DNA from: Oceanobacillus jeddahensis
GTDB taxonomy: Bacteria; Bacillota; Bacilli; Bacillales; Amphibacillaceae
Assembly (NCBI RefSeq): GCF_000750635.1
Contig: NZ_CCDM010000003.1
Location: 273,121-337,120, forward strand
Direction: 5' to 3'
Length of the DNA: 64,000 bases
The notes beneath the pieces were generated by a model that was given only the letters and a program-made list of their open reading frames with translations, did no database searches and had not been told where the DNA came from. The position numbers were made by a program, and so were the translations under genes. Position 1 is the stretch's first letter; the number at the start of each line of letters is the position of its first letter. Of the stretch, positions 26,610 to 35,726 are shown one piece after another.

Positions 26610-26660
26610 AAACAGAGCTGATAAGTAAGTTATTAAATAACTTACTTATCAGCTCTGTTT
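26610..26660 (-). terminator. Very long perfect terminator after scpB
   Basis: A perfect 25-bp inverted repeat (26610-26634 with 26636-26660; core GAGCTGATAAGTAAG) begins 3 bases after the scpB stop codon. The stem is unusually long for an intrinsic terminator. Confidence 0.88.
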
Positions 26661-26662
26661 AT

Positions 26663-27238
26663 TTATTCATCCTGGAATCGGTCGAAAAATAAGTCAACAT
26701 CGGATGCGTCGGTTTCAGAATCGAAGAAACTATCTAATTCCGGCAATTCTTCAAGCGTGGATAAACCGAAAAAAGTAAGAAATTCCTTTGTTGTTCTAAA
26801 AAGCGTTGGGCGGCCGACTGTTTCCTTCCTTCCGCATTCTTCTATTAACATCCGGGATACCAATGTTTGCAATGGTCTCTCGCTGCGGACGCCTCGAATT
26901 TCATCAATCTCTGCCCGCGTTATAGGCTGCTGATATGCTATGATAGCTAATGTTTCTAAAGCTGCTTGGGACATTCTATTGGGCTTAGGTTGAATCACCC
27001 ATTTCTTAAAATAATCACTGTGATCAGGTTTCGTTGTTAAGCTAAGCATCCCATTAGCATTGAGGATCATTAATCCACGATTCTGCTCTTTATAATCCGT
27101 TTGAAGTTCATCAATAAGGTGCCGAACTTCATCTAAGGAGATATCAAGGACATTACTAAGCTCGCTTACAGTTATTCCTTCATCTCCACCAGCAAATAGT
27201 AAACCTTCCGCAACTCCTTTTAAATAATCTAATTCCAC
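26663..27238 (-). CDS. scpB: Segregation and condensation protein B
   Basis: The 191-residue protein is made of two winged-helix domains, with typical ETLAIIAYQQPITRAEIDEIRGV and GRPTLFRTTKEFL. ScpB dimerises and binds ScpA in the SMC condensin complex. It overlaps scpA by 10 bases. The acidic C-terminal tail is variable in this family. Confidence 0.94.
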   Translation of the reverse strand: MELDYLKGVAEGLLFAGGDEGITVSELSNVLDISLDEVRHLIDELQTDYKEQNRGLMILNANGMLSLTTKPDHSDYFKKWVIQPKPNRMSQAALETLAIIAYQQPITRAEIDEIRGVRSERPLQTLVSRMLIEECGRKETVGRPTLFRTTKEFLTFFGLSTLEELPELDSFFDSETDASDVDLFFDRFQDE

Positions 27239-27984
27239 GATGACTCCTCCATGTTATAAACAAATAATTCTTCAAAATGTTTTTCTTGCATTGCATATAC
27301 TTCTCTTTTTTTCATTAACTCTAAAATAGCTACAAATGTTGTTACAATATATGATTTCGTTGGGACAGGAAACAAAGTATGGAATGCAACCCCATTTTTA
27401 CTGCTTTTAACCTGCTCTAGAACTTCATCCATCCGTTTTTCTATCGGGATATCCGTTCTCTCGATAACTGTATCTTGCGGCTCTTTCCATTGATTTCTCT
27501 GCATCATTTTTTTTAGGGCATCAATCATATCAAAAATAGACGCATTCCCTGCATTCACATTTTCAACTGGAACATCTTTAAAATCAAAAACGACTGGAGA
27601 ACGCGTATATACTTGTTGTTCCTTTGCTTCTTTTTCTTTTAATGCTTCTGCAGCTTCTTTATATTTTCGATATTCAATTAAACGTTGCATTAGCTCTTCA
27701 CGCGGGTCCTCCATATATGCTTCATCCATCTCTTCTTCCTCAAATTCTTGTTTAGGAAGAAGCATCTGGCTTTTGATTGCCAGCAGTGTTGATGCCATTA
27801 CCAGATATTCGCTGGCAATATTTAATTCCAAATGCTGCATCGTGTGAATATAATCCATATATTGTTGCGTAATCTGGGCAACTGGAATATCGTAAATATC
27901 GATTTCATATTGATTTATTAAATGAAGCAACAAATCTAACGGTCCTTCAAATTTTTCTAATTTAACTTCATATCCGTGCATCAT
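27229..27984 (-). CDS. scpA: Segregation and condensation protein A (kleisin)
   Basis: The N-terminal kleisin signature FEGPLDLLLHLI and LEYLVMASTLLAIKSQML-like region identify ScpA, which bridges the SMC heads. I use the ATG at 27984, preceded by AGAGG, rather than the TTG at 28002 that opens the frame; this gives 251 residues, the length of B. subtilis ScpA. In B. subtilis the next gene upstream is ribT; here a divergent micropeptide gene lies between. Confidence 0.93.
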   Translation of the reverse strand: MMHGYEVKLEKFEGPLDLLLHLINQYEIDIYDIPVAQITQQYMDYIHTMQHLELNIASEYLVMASTLLAIKSQMLLPKQEFEEEEMDEAYMEDPREELMQRLIEYRKYKEAAEALKEKEAKEQQVYTRSPVVFDFKDVPVENVNAGNASIFDMIDALKKMMQRNQWKEPQDTVIERTDIPIEKRMDEVLEQVKSSKNGVAFHTLFPVPTKSYIVTTFVAILELMKKREVYAMQEKHFEELFVYNMEESSWN

Positions 27985-28160
27985 CGCTTTAATTCCTCTC
28001 AAGCTTACTAAAAAAATGTATTATTTACCGTTATCCTAAAAAGTATTTAAAATATTATTGCAAGAGCCCATACACTCTTTGCTCAGCTTACATAAGTTAT
28101 AACGTAATATAAATGTTAGCACAAAACATTTATGGATTGAACTAAAAAGGAGGAAATAAA

Positions 28161-28253
28161 ATGAGTGGTTATTCTGGTGGTTACGCAGGTGGATTTGCTT
28201 TAATCGTTGTACTATTTATTTTATTAGTAATTGTAGGAGCAGCTTGGTACTAA
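28161..28253 (+). CDS. YjcZ family sporulation micropeptide (30 residues)
   Basis: The sequence MSGYSGGYAGGFALIVVLFI continues LLVIVGAAWY: a glycine-tyrosine-rich head and one membrane helix, the pattern of YjcZ-type proteins. AAGGAGG lies 7 bases before the ATG, and a strong terminator follows. Such peptides are made in sporulation in Bacilli; their job is unknown. It runs opposite to its neighbours and is too short for normal gene calling. Confidence 0.88.
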   Translation: MSGYSGGYAGGFALIVVLFILLVIVGAAWY

Positions 28254-28288
28254 AATACAGTTGAAATAAATAGAAATTACAACGAAGG

Positions 28289-28318
28289 AAAAGCCAACCC
28301 GTATCAGGGTTGGCTTTT
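28289..28318. terminator. Bidirectional terminator between the YjcZ-like gene and ribT
   Basis: AAAAGCCAACCC and GGGTTGGCTTTT form a perfect 12-bp stem with loop GTATCA. A and T runs on both sides serve both convergent genes; the stem overlaps the ribT stop. Confidence 0.92.
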
Positions 28319-28672
28319 ATAATCATCCTTTGCTTTCTCGTAAAAGGATTTAATGTTCTCAGAAGGCACAATATCATACTTATTCGAATAAATACGATGA
28401 ATTTCCGCAATCATTCGTGATCCTATCCCTTGATCTCTATGTGAAGGATTCACCGTAAGATGGTTAATCACCAATTGATTATTATCCAAAATTTGTACAC
28501 CTATTGCTCCAAGGACATCATCGCCTTCTTTCCACAAATGCAAATGCAAATTATCATTTTCTTCATATTCACGAATGGTTTCTTGCAGTTTCTTTACATC
28601 TTTTTCCTCAGGCATGAATGATAATAAACCCATAGCAATCTTTTCTAAGTTTCTTTTAAAGCGAATTAACAT
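28304..28672 (-). CDS. ribT: GNAT family acetyltransferase RibT
   Basis: The 122-residue protein matches RibT from the start (MLIRFKRNLEKIAMGLLSFM). It has the acetyl-CoA-binding pattern RDQGIGSRM of GNAT enzymes. RibT is the last gene of the riboflavin operon in B. subtilis, with an unresolved role. Here none of ribD, ribE, ribAB or ribH and no FMN riboswitch precedes it, so it is an orphan at its usual place between ppiB and scpA. Confidence 0.9.
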   Translation of the reverse strand: MLIRFKRNLEKIAMGLLSFMPEEKDVKKLQETIREYEENDNLHLHLWKEGDDVLGAIGVQILDNNQLVINHLTVNPSHRDQGIGSRMIAEIHRIYSNKYDIVPSENIKSFYEKAKDDYKSQP

Positions 28673-28851
28673 AATTACCCCTCATTAATTTCTTGTATGG
28701 TAATCCTCTTAAATCAGTATTTACTCTGAAAGTATAACGTATTTCCAATATAATGAAAAGCATCATTTTAAAATTTACGTAAAACATTGATTCACAAATA
28801 AATGCCCTTCAAAATAGTTCACTGAAAATACTCCTTCGTGAAAAAACAAGA

Positions 28852-29283
28852 TTAACCTTCCACACGAATTTCTTTCATCACATCACCATTAGACATTGCT
28901 TTTGCATGCTCAACACCAGATGTTACTTTTCCAAAAACTGTATGCACACCATCTAAATGCGGTTGCGGTTCATGCACAACAAAAAATTGAGAACTTCCTG
29001 TATCTTTTCCAGCGTGTGCCATCGATAAAGAACCTTCCTCATGCTTGTGCGGATTTCCTTCTGTCTCACATTTGATTGTATATCCAGCGGAACCTGTACC
29101 ATTACCAACTGGACAGCCTCCTTGGCTGACAAAACCAGGAATGACACGATGGAAAGTCAATCCATCATAAAATTTTTCATTCGCTAATTTTTCAAAGTTA
29201 GCTACTGTTCCTGGAGCTTCATTTGGATATAATTCAAATTCAATTTTATTACCATTTTCCATTTCAATATAACCTTTTTTCAT
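28852..29283 (-). CDS. ppiB: Peptidyl-prolyl cis-trans isomerase (cyclophilin)
   Basis: The 143-residue cyclophilin has [26 protein letters not shown] and [12 protein letters not shown], including the catalytic arginine and phenylalanine. It isomerises proline peptide bonds in the cytosol; there is no signal peptide. The lysA-ppiB order is as in B. subtilis. Confidence 0.95.
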   Translation of the reverse strand: MKKGYIEMENGNKIEFELYPNEAPGTVANFEKLANEKFYDGLTFHRVIPGFVSQGGCPVGNGTGSAGYTIKCETEGNPHKHEEGSLSMAHAGKDTGSSQFFVVHEPQPHLDGVHTVFGKVTSGVEHAKAMSNGDVMKEIRVEG

Positions 29284-29337
29284 TTCGACAAATCTCCTTC
29301 TAAAAACAATTATACTTTATTTTACCACTTATTTAGC

Positions 29338-30663
29338 TCAAGTAAAGCTCTTTATTCCATCATAAGATAAGTCATTTTTCACAATATCTTGATACGTTTC
29401 TCTCTTGACAACAAGATGATCCTGACCATCTTCAATAAAAACAACAGCAGGTTTTGTTAAACGATTATAATGGCTAGCCATAGAGTAATTATAAGCTCCT
29501 GTTGAGAACACAGCCAGTATATCTTTATCTTCAATACGAGGTACCGGTAAGTCCCAAATAAGCATGTCACCAGATTCACAACATTTCCCGGCGATCGATA
29601 CTTCTTTTTCTGGATTTGCTTCCGCGCGATTTGCAATAACAGCATCATATTTTGATTGATACAAAGCCGGACGAATATTATCCGTCATTCCACCGTCAAT
29701 AGAATAATATTCTCTCACGCCAGGAATTTTCTTATTTGCTCCAATTGTATATAATGTAATTCCTGCATCACCTACTATAGACCGGCCAGGCTCAATCCAA
29801 ATTTCTGGGAATTTCATGTTGTATTTATTACAATTTTCTCTTACGCTATCAATCATATCTTTTACATATTCAGCTAACGGAAGCGGCTGATCATCTTTTG
29901 TATAACGAATGCCAAATCCTCCACCTAAATTTAAAACCTCTGATTCAAATTGATATTTCTGTTTCCATTCTTCCAATTTAGCAAAAAGAATATCTGTTGC
30001 TGCACGAAAACCGTTTGTTTCAAATATTTGCGAACCAATATGACAGTGAAGACCTTTCGCATGAATTCTCGGATGTCCCAACACTCTTTTTAAAGCATCC
30101 TCTGCTTGACCATTTTGCAGATCAAAGCCAAATTTAGAATCTTCATTTCCAGTCATAATATATTTATGGGTCTTTGATTCCACACCAGGGGTAACCCGAA
30201 ATAACACATCCATTGTTTTTTCTTGATTTAAAAGTTCTTGATCTAATAATTCAATATCATGAAAATTATCGATAACGATACAGCCTATTTCATGTTCTAC
30301 TGCCATCGCAATTTCTTGTTCATTTTTATTATTGCCGTGCATATGAATTCTTTCAGTTGGAAAATCGGCCTGAAGCGCTGTATATAATTCACCTTCAGAA
30401 ATAACGTCTAAGCATAAGCCCTCTTGTTTTGCGACCTGGAGCATGGCAATTGTTGAAAAAGCCTTGCTTGCATACGCAACTTTACCAGCAGCTCCTGCTT
30501 CATGAAACGCTTGAACAAAAGACCTCGCATGATTTCGAATCATTTCAACATCATAGACATATAAAGGTGTTCCATACTTTTTTGCTAATTCAATGGTGTC
30601 TACACCACCAATTTCTAAATGTCCCTTTGTGTTTACGTGAAAGGGGTGTGCATCAAGTATCAT
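29338..30663 (-). CDS. lysA: Diaminopimelate decarboxylase
   Basis: A 441-residue fold-III PLP enzyme: the cofactor lysine lies in VAYASKAFS, with HCHIGSQIF, GGGFGIRY and the C-terminal catalytic cysteine in KCCESGDML. It decarboxylates meso-diaminopimelate to lysine, the last step of lysine synthesis. The short upstream gap shows no lysine riboswitch. In the family this gene sits after spoVAF, as here. Confidence 0.95.
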   Translation of the reverse strand: MILDAHPFHVNTKGHLEIGGVDTIELAKKYGTPLYVYDVEMIRNHARSFVQAFHEAGAAGKVAYASKAFSTIAMLQVAKQEGLCLDVISEGELYTALQADFPTERIHMHGNNKNEQEIAMAVEHEIGCIVIDNFHDIELLDQELLNQEKTMDVLFRVTPGVESKTHKYIMTGNEDSKFGFDLQNGQAEDALKRVLGHPRIHAKGLHCHIGSQIFETNGFRAATDILFAKLEEWKQKYQFESEVLNLGGGFGIRYTKDDQPLPLAEYVKDMIDSVRENCNKYNMKFPEIWIEPGRSIVGDAGITLYTIGANKKIPGVREYYSIDGGMTDNIRPALYQSKYDAVIANRAEANPEKEVSIAGKCCESGDMLIWDLPVPRIEDKDILAVFSTGAYNYSMASHYNRLTKPAVVFIEDGQDHLVVKRETYQDIVKNDLSYDGIKSFT

Positions 30664-30739
30664 TCTCTTTCCCCCATTGTTTAAATAATTAAATACTTTA
30701 ACATAATACAGTAAATAATGAAAGTATAAATAAATGGAT

Positions 30740-30770
30740 AAGGACTGCTCTCATTGATTTTGCAGTCCTT
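30740..30770 (-). terminator. Hairpin after spoVAF
   Basis: AAGGACTGC and GCAGTCCTT form a perfect 9-bp stem with a 13-base loop, about 100 bases past the spoVAF stop. The tail ATCCATTTATTT is only moderately U-rich. Confidence 0.6.
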
Positions 30771-30871
30771 AAATATGTTCAGTGGGCAAATAAACTGTAT
30801 CCAACGTATTATAATTTATTTGTATCGGTTTGCATACATCCCCTGCAGAAGCAAAACATCGAGTAAATCCT

Positions 30872-32344
30872 TTAAGGCCGTCGATAGTTATTTCGTGGAT
30901 GTACGATACTTGGACGATGTTTCGAATTTGGAACGGGTATACGAAATATTATATGTTTGATTGCTTGTAAATTGAAAGGAAGCAGAGGCCACATATAAGG
31001 TGTTCTTAATGATCTGATCTGAACAATAAATAACATATAAAGTGTAATTCCAATCATATATCCTGGAAATCCGAATAAACCGACAGCCAGAACCAGAATA
31101 ATGGTGACGACCTTATTTGCAACACTTAATTCATAACTTGGCGTTACATAGTTACCGATAGCAGCTGTCGAAATATACAGAATTACCTCTGGTGAAAATA
31201 ATCCGACTTCAATAGCTATTTCACCAATTAAAACAGCTGCGATTAACCCCATCGCTGTCGATAAAGGAGTAGGAGTATGTATCGCTGCCATTCTTAAGAA
31301 TTCAATCCCTATGGTTGCTATAATAATCTGAACGGTTATCGGGACATTTCCTTCATCATTAGGTCCAATAAAGCTTAATTTATCTGGCAAGAAAGATGGT
31401 TCAACCGCAAACAATAGCCAAGTTGGTAATAAAAATAAAGCTGCCAGCACAGCGAGAAATCGAATAAATCGGATGCATGTACCAATCGTGGGTACTTGTC
31501 GATATTCTTCAGCATGTTGTAAATGATGAAAAAATGTTGTTGGAACAATAATAGCACTAGGAGATGTGTCAACAAGAATAATGACATGGCCTTCTAATAA
31601 ATGACTTGTCGCTACATCTGGTCTTTCCGTATAGCGGACTAAAGGGTAAATATTCCATTTCTTTACTAATATAAATTCTTCCAATGATTTATCGGACATC
31701 GATAAGCCATCTACTTCAATTTTTTCAATTAAATCTTTTAAGTATTTTACTAAGTTCGGGTTAGCTACACCTTCAATAAAAGTAAGGCAAACATCTGTTT
31801 TCGAACGTTCACCAACTTTTAACATGACATTCCGCAATTTTTCGTCGCGCAGACGTCTCCTGGTAAGCGCTGTGTTTTCTACAATATTTTCTGTATAGCC
31901 GTCCCTTGAACCACGAATGACTTTCTCTGTATCCGGTTCTTCCGGTGTTCTTCCCGGATAATTACGCACATCAATAATTTGTGCATAATCTTTTCCGTCA
32001 ATAAATACAGCAATAAGTCCGCTTAACACCTCATCAACAGCTTCATCCATGGTATGAACATGCTCCACTTGCTGATGGACTAACCTATTCTCAATGATTT
32101 CTCCAATCTTATTACTTTCCGATTCATTGTCATTGATTTCAACCATTACTTTTAAAATTTCTTGTACAACGGATGTATCTGTTAAACCATTTACATAATA
32201 CATCTGAATACGTTGATTCAAGACCACTGTTTCCCTATACCCCAAATCATACGATTCTTCTAGACCTACTCTCTTTTTCATATATGCATACGTATCTTCA
32301 ATATGAGGAGAAATAGAAATCTTTTTTTTCTTATCTGTCTGCAT
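30872..32344 (-). CDS. spoVAF: SpoVAF, GerA-family spore membrane protein
   Basis: The 490-residue protein has the GerA/GRKA layout: a soluble N-terminal half (residues 1-285, with the typical FIDGKDYAQIIDVRNYPGR) and about five membrane helices. In B. subtilis SpoVAF is encoded last in the spoVA operon and speeds calcium-dipicolinate release in germination. Its place before lysA is conserved, but the genes that usually precede it directly (spoVAEA, spoVAEB, spoVAD, spoVAC) are missing. Confidence 0.92.
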   Translation of the reverse strand: MQTDKKKKISISPHIEDTYAYMKKRVGLEESYDLGYRETVVLNQRIQMYYVNGLTDTSVVQEILKVMVEINDNESESNKIGEIIENRLVHQQVEHVHTMDEAVDEVLSGLIAVFIDGKDYAQIIDVRNYPGRTPEEPDTEKVIRGSRDGYTENIVENTALTRRRLRDEKLRNVMLKVGERSKTDVCLTFIEGVANPNLVKYLKDLIEKIEVDGLSMSDKSLEEFILVKKWNIYPLVRYTERPDVATSHLLEGHVIILVDTSPSAIIVPTTFFHHLQHAEEYRQVPTIGTCIRFIRFLAVLAALFLLPTWLLFAVEPSFLPDKLSFIGPNDEGNVPITVQIIIATIGIEFLRMAAIHTPTPLSTAMGLIAAVLIGEIAIEVGLFSPEVILYISTAAIGNYVTPSYELSVANKVVTIILVLAVGLFGFPGYMIGITLYMLFIVQIRSLRTPYMWPLLPFNLQAIKHIIFRIPVPNSKHRPSIVHPRNNYRRP

Positions 32345-32757
32345 GTGATCACCTTCTGTTTGTTGGGATATATTAGAATTTCAAAAGTTAGTCAGGTACA
32401 ATACACTGTTTTTGAGCTTGGCATTTTGTAACTTTATTCATTATTTAAATACTTATTTTTAGAAAACTAGGATTCACTCAGGTGCGCTGATTCCGATATG
32501 CTTTAAATCCGTAGTTTTTCATGCATTCCTTTTGTATAAAGAAAAATCGGTAATCATTAAATGGAGCTTTGAAAGTATATATTACTTTCTTTGCCTCGCT
32601 TTCACATAAGTACAAGTCTTTAGGAGAAAACCTTCGTTGTGTTCTCATTGATTAAAAACGATCACATCATATGAACAACGTCGATACTAAGCCATGTCCT
32701 GCTATATTTTTTTAAATACATTATATTTTCAAAGTGTAAAATGATTGCTTATCTTCT
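32345..32757. other. Gap where spoVAC-spoVAD-spoVAE would be expected
   Basis: The 413 bases between spoVAF and spoVAB contain no frame or visible remnant of the four missing spoVA genes, no ribosome site apart from that of spoVAF, and no repeat-family member. It must carry the spoVAF promoter if that gene is expressed separately; I could not assign one with confidence. Confidence 0.6.
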
Positions 32758-33186
32758 TTAACGGACAAAATAAATCCATTGAAATAACGAACCAAAAACT
32801 TTACCCAGCATCAATGCCATCATAAATAAAATGACATATTCTTCCATTCCTATTCTCCGCGTAAGGATAGGGAAAACATTTAACACTTCTGTTAATGCTG
32901 CAGCAAGCATTCCATTAAAAATGCCGTGCAAAGCTCCCCAAAGAATTAATGCAAAAATAGATTGTGATGTCGAAATAGGTGCAAAAGAAAAATAAGCTCC
33001 TGCCAACATTCCAATAATTACTGCAGCCCCATATGCTTTGACATATTTCTCTGTTTTACTTAATTGAATCAGTCTTGGGATAATCCCTAATACAGTAATA
33101 AAAGCAACAAACCCTGCACCAACAGCAATACCACCACTGAAACCAATAAAAATTTGCAGGATATTAAGAAGAATTTCTTGGATCAT
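32758..33186 (-). CDS. spoVAB: Stage V sporulation protein AB
   Basis: A 142-residue membrane protein with four to five helices and the SpoVAB pattern FIGFSGGIAVGAGFVAFITV followed by LGIIPRLIQLS. It is part of the spore-membrane set for dipicolinic acid uptake in sporulation. It overlaps the end of spoVAA by 23 bases. Its ribosome site is weak, suggesting coupling to spoVAA. Confidence 0.9.
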   Translation of the reverse strand: MIQEILLNILQIFIGFSGGIAVGAGFVAFITVLGIIPRLIQLSKTEKYVKAYGAAVIIGMLAGAYFSFAPISTSQSIFALILWGALHGIFNGMLAAALTEVLNVFPILTRRIGMEEYVILFMMALMLGKVFGSLFQWIYFVR

Positions 33187-33781
33187 TCATTTCATTTTCC
33201 ATCGTATTAATATACTGCTGTAAATCCTGTTGGTAGTTAAAAATTTCTACTTCTAACGGACTTGGCTCTTCGTTAAATCGTTTTTTAAACCAATGATTAA
33301 AAAAAAGAATCGTACCTAACCCAAGTCCTAAAGAATAAGGTATTTGAATCCATAGAGGATATTCGTTCTCTACCCCGGTCAGGATAAAATGCAGTTTTTG
33401 CTGAACGGGCTGCATACTTACATCATAATGAAAATTCATAATCGTCATTGCAGAACCGACAAATAAGAGCAGCCAGACGAATGTAATAATCACTGGATGT
33501 GTCGGTTTTTTTCGTGGTTCGATTTTTATAAGGGTTTGCTCCGGACCAAGCAGTTGAAATTCAACATTTGGATATTCATTGGTAAGGTGGTCAATCACTA
33601 AAAAGCTGTCAATCACTAAAATATTTTTATCTTTTTTAGACAAGCGGTAAATAAGTGTATTTTCAAGCGAATTTTTCTTAGTTGCATGCGTGGATATATA
33701 AGCAATATCTTTTAATTTGAGTTCTTGCCATTGTTCAAGGATTACTTTTTTGCGCATTCTTATATAAACAATCTCCGTCAT
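33164..33781 (-). CDS. spoVAA: Stage V sporulation protein AA
   Basis: The 205-residue protein has a soluble N-terminal part beginning TEIVYIRMRKKV and two membrane helices (about 94-112 and 140-160), as in SpoVAA. I start it at the ATG at 33781, since AAGGTG (33790-33795) is 8 bases upstream; in-frame GTG and ATG codons further up overlap that site. First gene of the split spoVA set, downstream of sigF as in B. subtilis. Confidence 0.9.
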   Translation of the reverse strand: MTEIVYIRMRKKVILEQWQELKLKDIAYISTHATKKNSLENTLIYRLSKKDKNILVIDSFLVIDHLTNEYPNVEFQLLGPEQTLIKIEPRKKPTHPVIITFVWLLLFVGSAMTIMNFHYDVSMQPVQQKLHFILTGVENEYPLWIQIPYSLGLGLGTILFFNHWFKKRFNEEPSPLEVEIFNYQQDLQQYINTMENEMNDPRNSS

Positions 33782-33790
33782 ATCCATCAC

Positions 33791-34090
33791 ACCTTTATCT
33801 TGATTTGCTTAACCGTTAGTATTTGTTAAAAGGAAGCAAATTATAAGCTTTAAATACAAATCGTTTGGTTAGAAAAACAAAATTCAGGTTCGCTTGATCT
33901 TTCGTATTTTTATTACGCTACAATATTTCCATGTAAAATAGGTGTTTTTATATGGACTAAGAAAGGTTACACCATGTTGTTGACTTAGGTACTAATACGT
34001 TTCTTCTGTATTTTTCCTCCTCGAAATTTTATCCTTTCTTAAAAATAACTCGAGCTTATCTGTGTTATTCACACAAATAAGCTCGAGTTA
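33791..34090. other. Intergenic stretch between spoVAA and sigF
   Basis: The 300 bases hold the sigF terminator at the right end. In B. subtilis a sigma G promoter drives spoVAA from here. I could not fix a convincing match. No gene is visible. Confidence 0.5.
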
Positions 34091-34092
34091 TT
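34044..34092 (-). terminator. Terminator of the spoIIA operon
   Basis: AATAACTCGAGCTTAT and ATAAGCTCGAGTTATT form a perfect 16-bp stem overlapping the sigF stop, so spoVAA needs its own promoter. Confidence 0.85.
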
Positions 34093-34843
34093 AGCCAGTA
34101 TCCATATTTTTTTTCATATCTTCTAAAATCTTTTTCTCCAGCCTGGAAACCTGTACTTGAGAAATTCCCAGCCGTTCCGCTACTTCCGTCTGTGTCTGGT
34201 CTTTATAATAGCGTAAGTAAATGATTAACCTTTCCCGTTCAGTAAGTGAGCGGACCGCTTCTTGGATGGATAATTTCTCAAACCATCTGGAATCCTGTTC
34301 CGCGATTTGATCTAATAAAGTAATGGAGTCTCCATCACTTTCATAGACTGTTTCATGGATGGACTGAGGTGATTTTGCTGCCTCCTGTGCATGCACAATC
34401 TCCTCTGGATCTAACTCTAAAGCTTCCGCCAGTTCATTAATAGATGGCGAACGTCCTAAGTCTTTCGCCATTTCCTCCCGTTTACGGCGAATTTTATTTC
34501 CCATTTCCTTTAAGGAACGGCTGACCTTCACACTTCCATCATCACGAATAAAGCGTTGTATCTCCCCAATAATCATGGGCACGGCATAGGTAGAAAATTT
34601 TACGTTATAGGACAAATCAAATTTATCCACTGCTTTGATCAGCCCGATGCTACCAATTTGAAATAAGTCATCTGGATCATAACCACGATTGACAAACCGT
34701 TGAACAACAGACCAGACTAGCCGAACATTTCGACGGATAAGCTCTTCTCTAGCTTCATTATCACCGGATTGGCTTAACCGGATCATTTTCTTTACTTGTT
34801 CATTGGAAAGCTGCTCTCTTTCCTCCGTTTTATGAATATTCAC
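34091..34843 (-). CDS. sigF: RNA polymerase sigma factor F
   Basis: The 250-residue protein has sigma regions 2 (DLFQIGSIGLIKAVDKFD), 3 (SINELAEALEL) and 4 (TQTEVAERLGISQVQVSRLEK). Sigma F is the first forespore-specific factor, held inactive by SpoIIAB until septation. It follows spoIIAB by 10 bases in the conserved spoIIAA-spoIIAB-sigF order. Confidence 0.97.
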   Translation of the reverse strand: MNIHKTEEREQLSNEQVKKMIRLSQSGDNEAREELIRRNVRLVWSVVQRFVNRGYDPDDLFQIGSIGLIKAVDKFDLSYNVKFSTYAVPMIIGEIQRFIRDDGSVKVSRSLKEMGNKIRRKREEMAKDLGRSPSINELAEALELDPEEIVHAQEAAKSPQSIHETVYESDGDSITLLDQIAEQDSRWFEKLSIQEAVRSLTERERLIIYLRYYKDQTQTEVAERLGISQVQVSRLEKKILEDMKKNMDTG

Positions 34844-34853
34844 GATAGATGCC

Positions 34854-35294
34854 CTAATTATATACCGTTTTTGATTTGGATAATTGCTTCTTCATATAAA
34901 CGGAAGTCCCTTTTTCAGGAGCAGAAATGACTTCCACGGTATCCATGAAATTTTCAATGATTGTAAAACCCATGCCGGATCGTTCCATTTCTGGTTTTGA
35001 TGTAAATAAAGGTTCTCTTGCTTCATCAACATTTAAAATACCTTGTCCCTTATCACGGATCGTCAATTCTATTTCCCCGTCATATAACACACAGTCAATA
35101 TAGACCTTATGATGTGGCTCACTTCCATAACCATGAATAATCGCATTAGTTACAGCTTCCGAGACAACCGTTTTAATTTCTGTTAATTCCTCCATCGTCG
35201 GATCCAGCTGTGTAATAAAGGATGCGACGGCTACTCTGGCAAATGCTTCGTTTTCACTTATACTTGAAAAAGAAAAAGACATTTCATTTCTCAT
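34854..35294 (-). CDS. spoIIAB: Anti-sigma F factor and kinase SpoIIAB
   Basis: A 146-residue GHKL ATPase: N box [13 protein letters not shown]1 box RDKGQGI, G2 box RSGMGFTII. It binds sigma F and phosphorylates SpoIIAA. Its ATG overlaps the spoIIAA stop by four bases. Confidence 0.96.
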   Translation of the reverse strand: MRNEMSFSFSSISENEAFARVAVASFITQLDPTMEELTEIKTVVSEAVTNAIIHGYGSEPHHKVYIDCVLYDGEIELTIRDKGQGILNVDEAREPLFTSKPEMERSGMGFTIIENFMDTVEVISAPEKGTSVYMKKQLSKSKTVYN

Positions 35295-35644
35295 GATGTC
35301 ACCCCCAGGCCTTGAAGTGCACGTTCTTCATTTTCCTCTAAACGAATAATCTTGAAAAAACCTGACATATCAAAAAGACGATGCAGGGAAGGAGCTACAG
35401 AACAAAGAACCATTTCTCCCCCTAATTGCACAACCTCTTTATAACGTCCTAAAACAACTCCTAATCCGGAGCTATCCATGAAACTTACTCCCTTTAGATT
35501 TAAGATGATATGTTTAATGGAATGCATATAAATCCAATCCTTCCATGTATCCCTTAAACCTTCAGCTTCATGATGATCCAATTCACCTTCCATACGCACA
35601 ATCAGTACATCGCCTCTTACTTCAAATTTTGTTTGTAACCCCAT
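35291..35644 (-). CDS. spoIIAA: Anti-sigma F factor antagonist SpoIIAA
   Basis: A 117-residue STAS protein with the phosphorylated serine S58 in [15 protein letters not shown]. Dephosphorylated SpoIIAA frees sigma F from SpoIIAB. The frame opens earlier, but the ATG at 35644 follows GAGGAGG and gives the family length. A complete sigma H promoter match lies about 85 bases upstream. Confidence 0.95.
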   Translation of the reverse strand: MGLQTKFEVRGDVLIVRMEGELDHHEAEGLRDTWKDWIYMHSIKHIILNLKGVSFMDSSGLGVVLGRYKEVVQLGGEMVLCSVAPSLHRLFDMSGFFKIIRLEENEERALQGLGVTS

Positions 35645-35726
35645 GTGCAATGCTCCTCCTCTTTGTTGTGAAATAGTTGTCCTTTGTTTAAAATACATGC
35701 TCAATTTGAACATCCTTGTGTAGTGT

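Larger units (their letters stand above)
26313..26662. other. Intergenic stretch with a family C/module repeat
   Basis: The 350 bases between scpB and dacB hold a repeat (26491-26600) and the scpB terminator. The rest shows no gene or motif. Confidence 0.65.
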
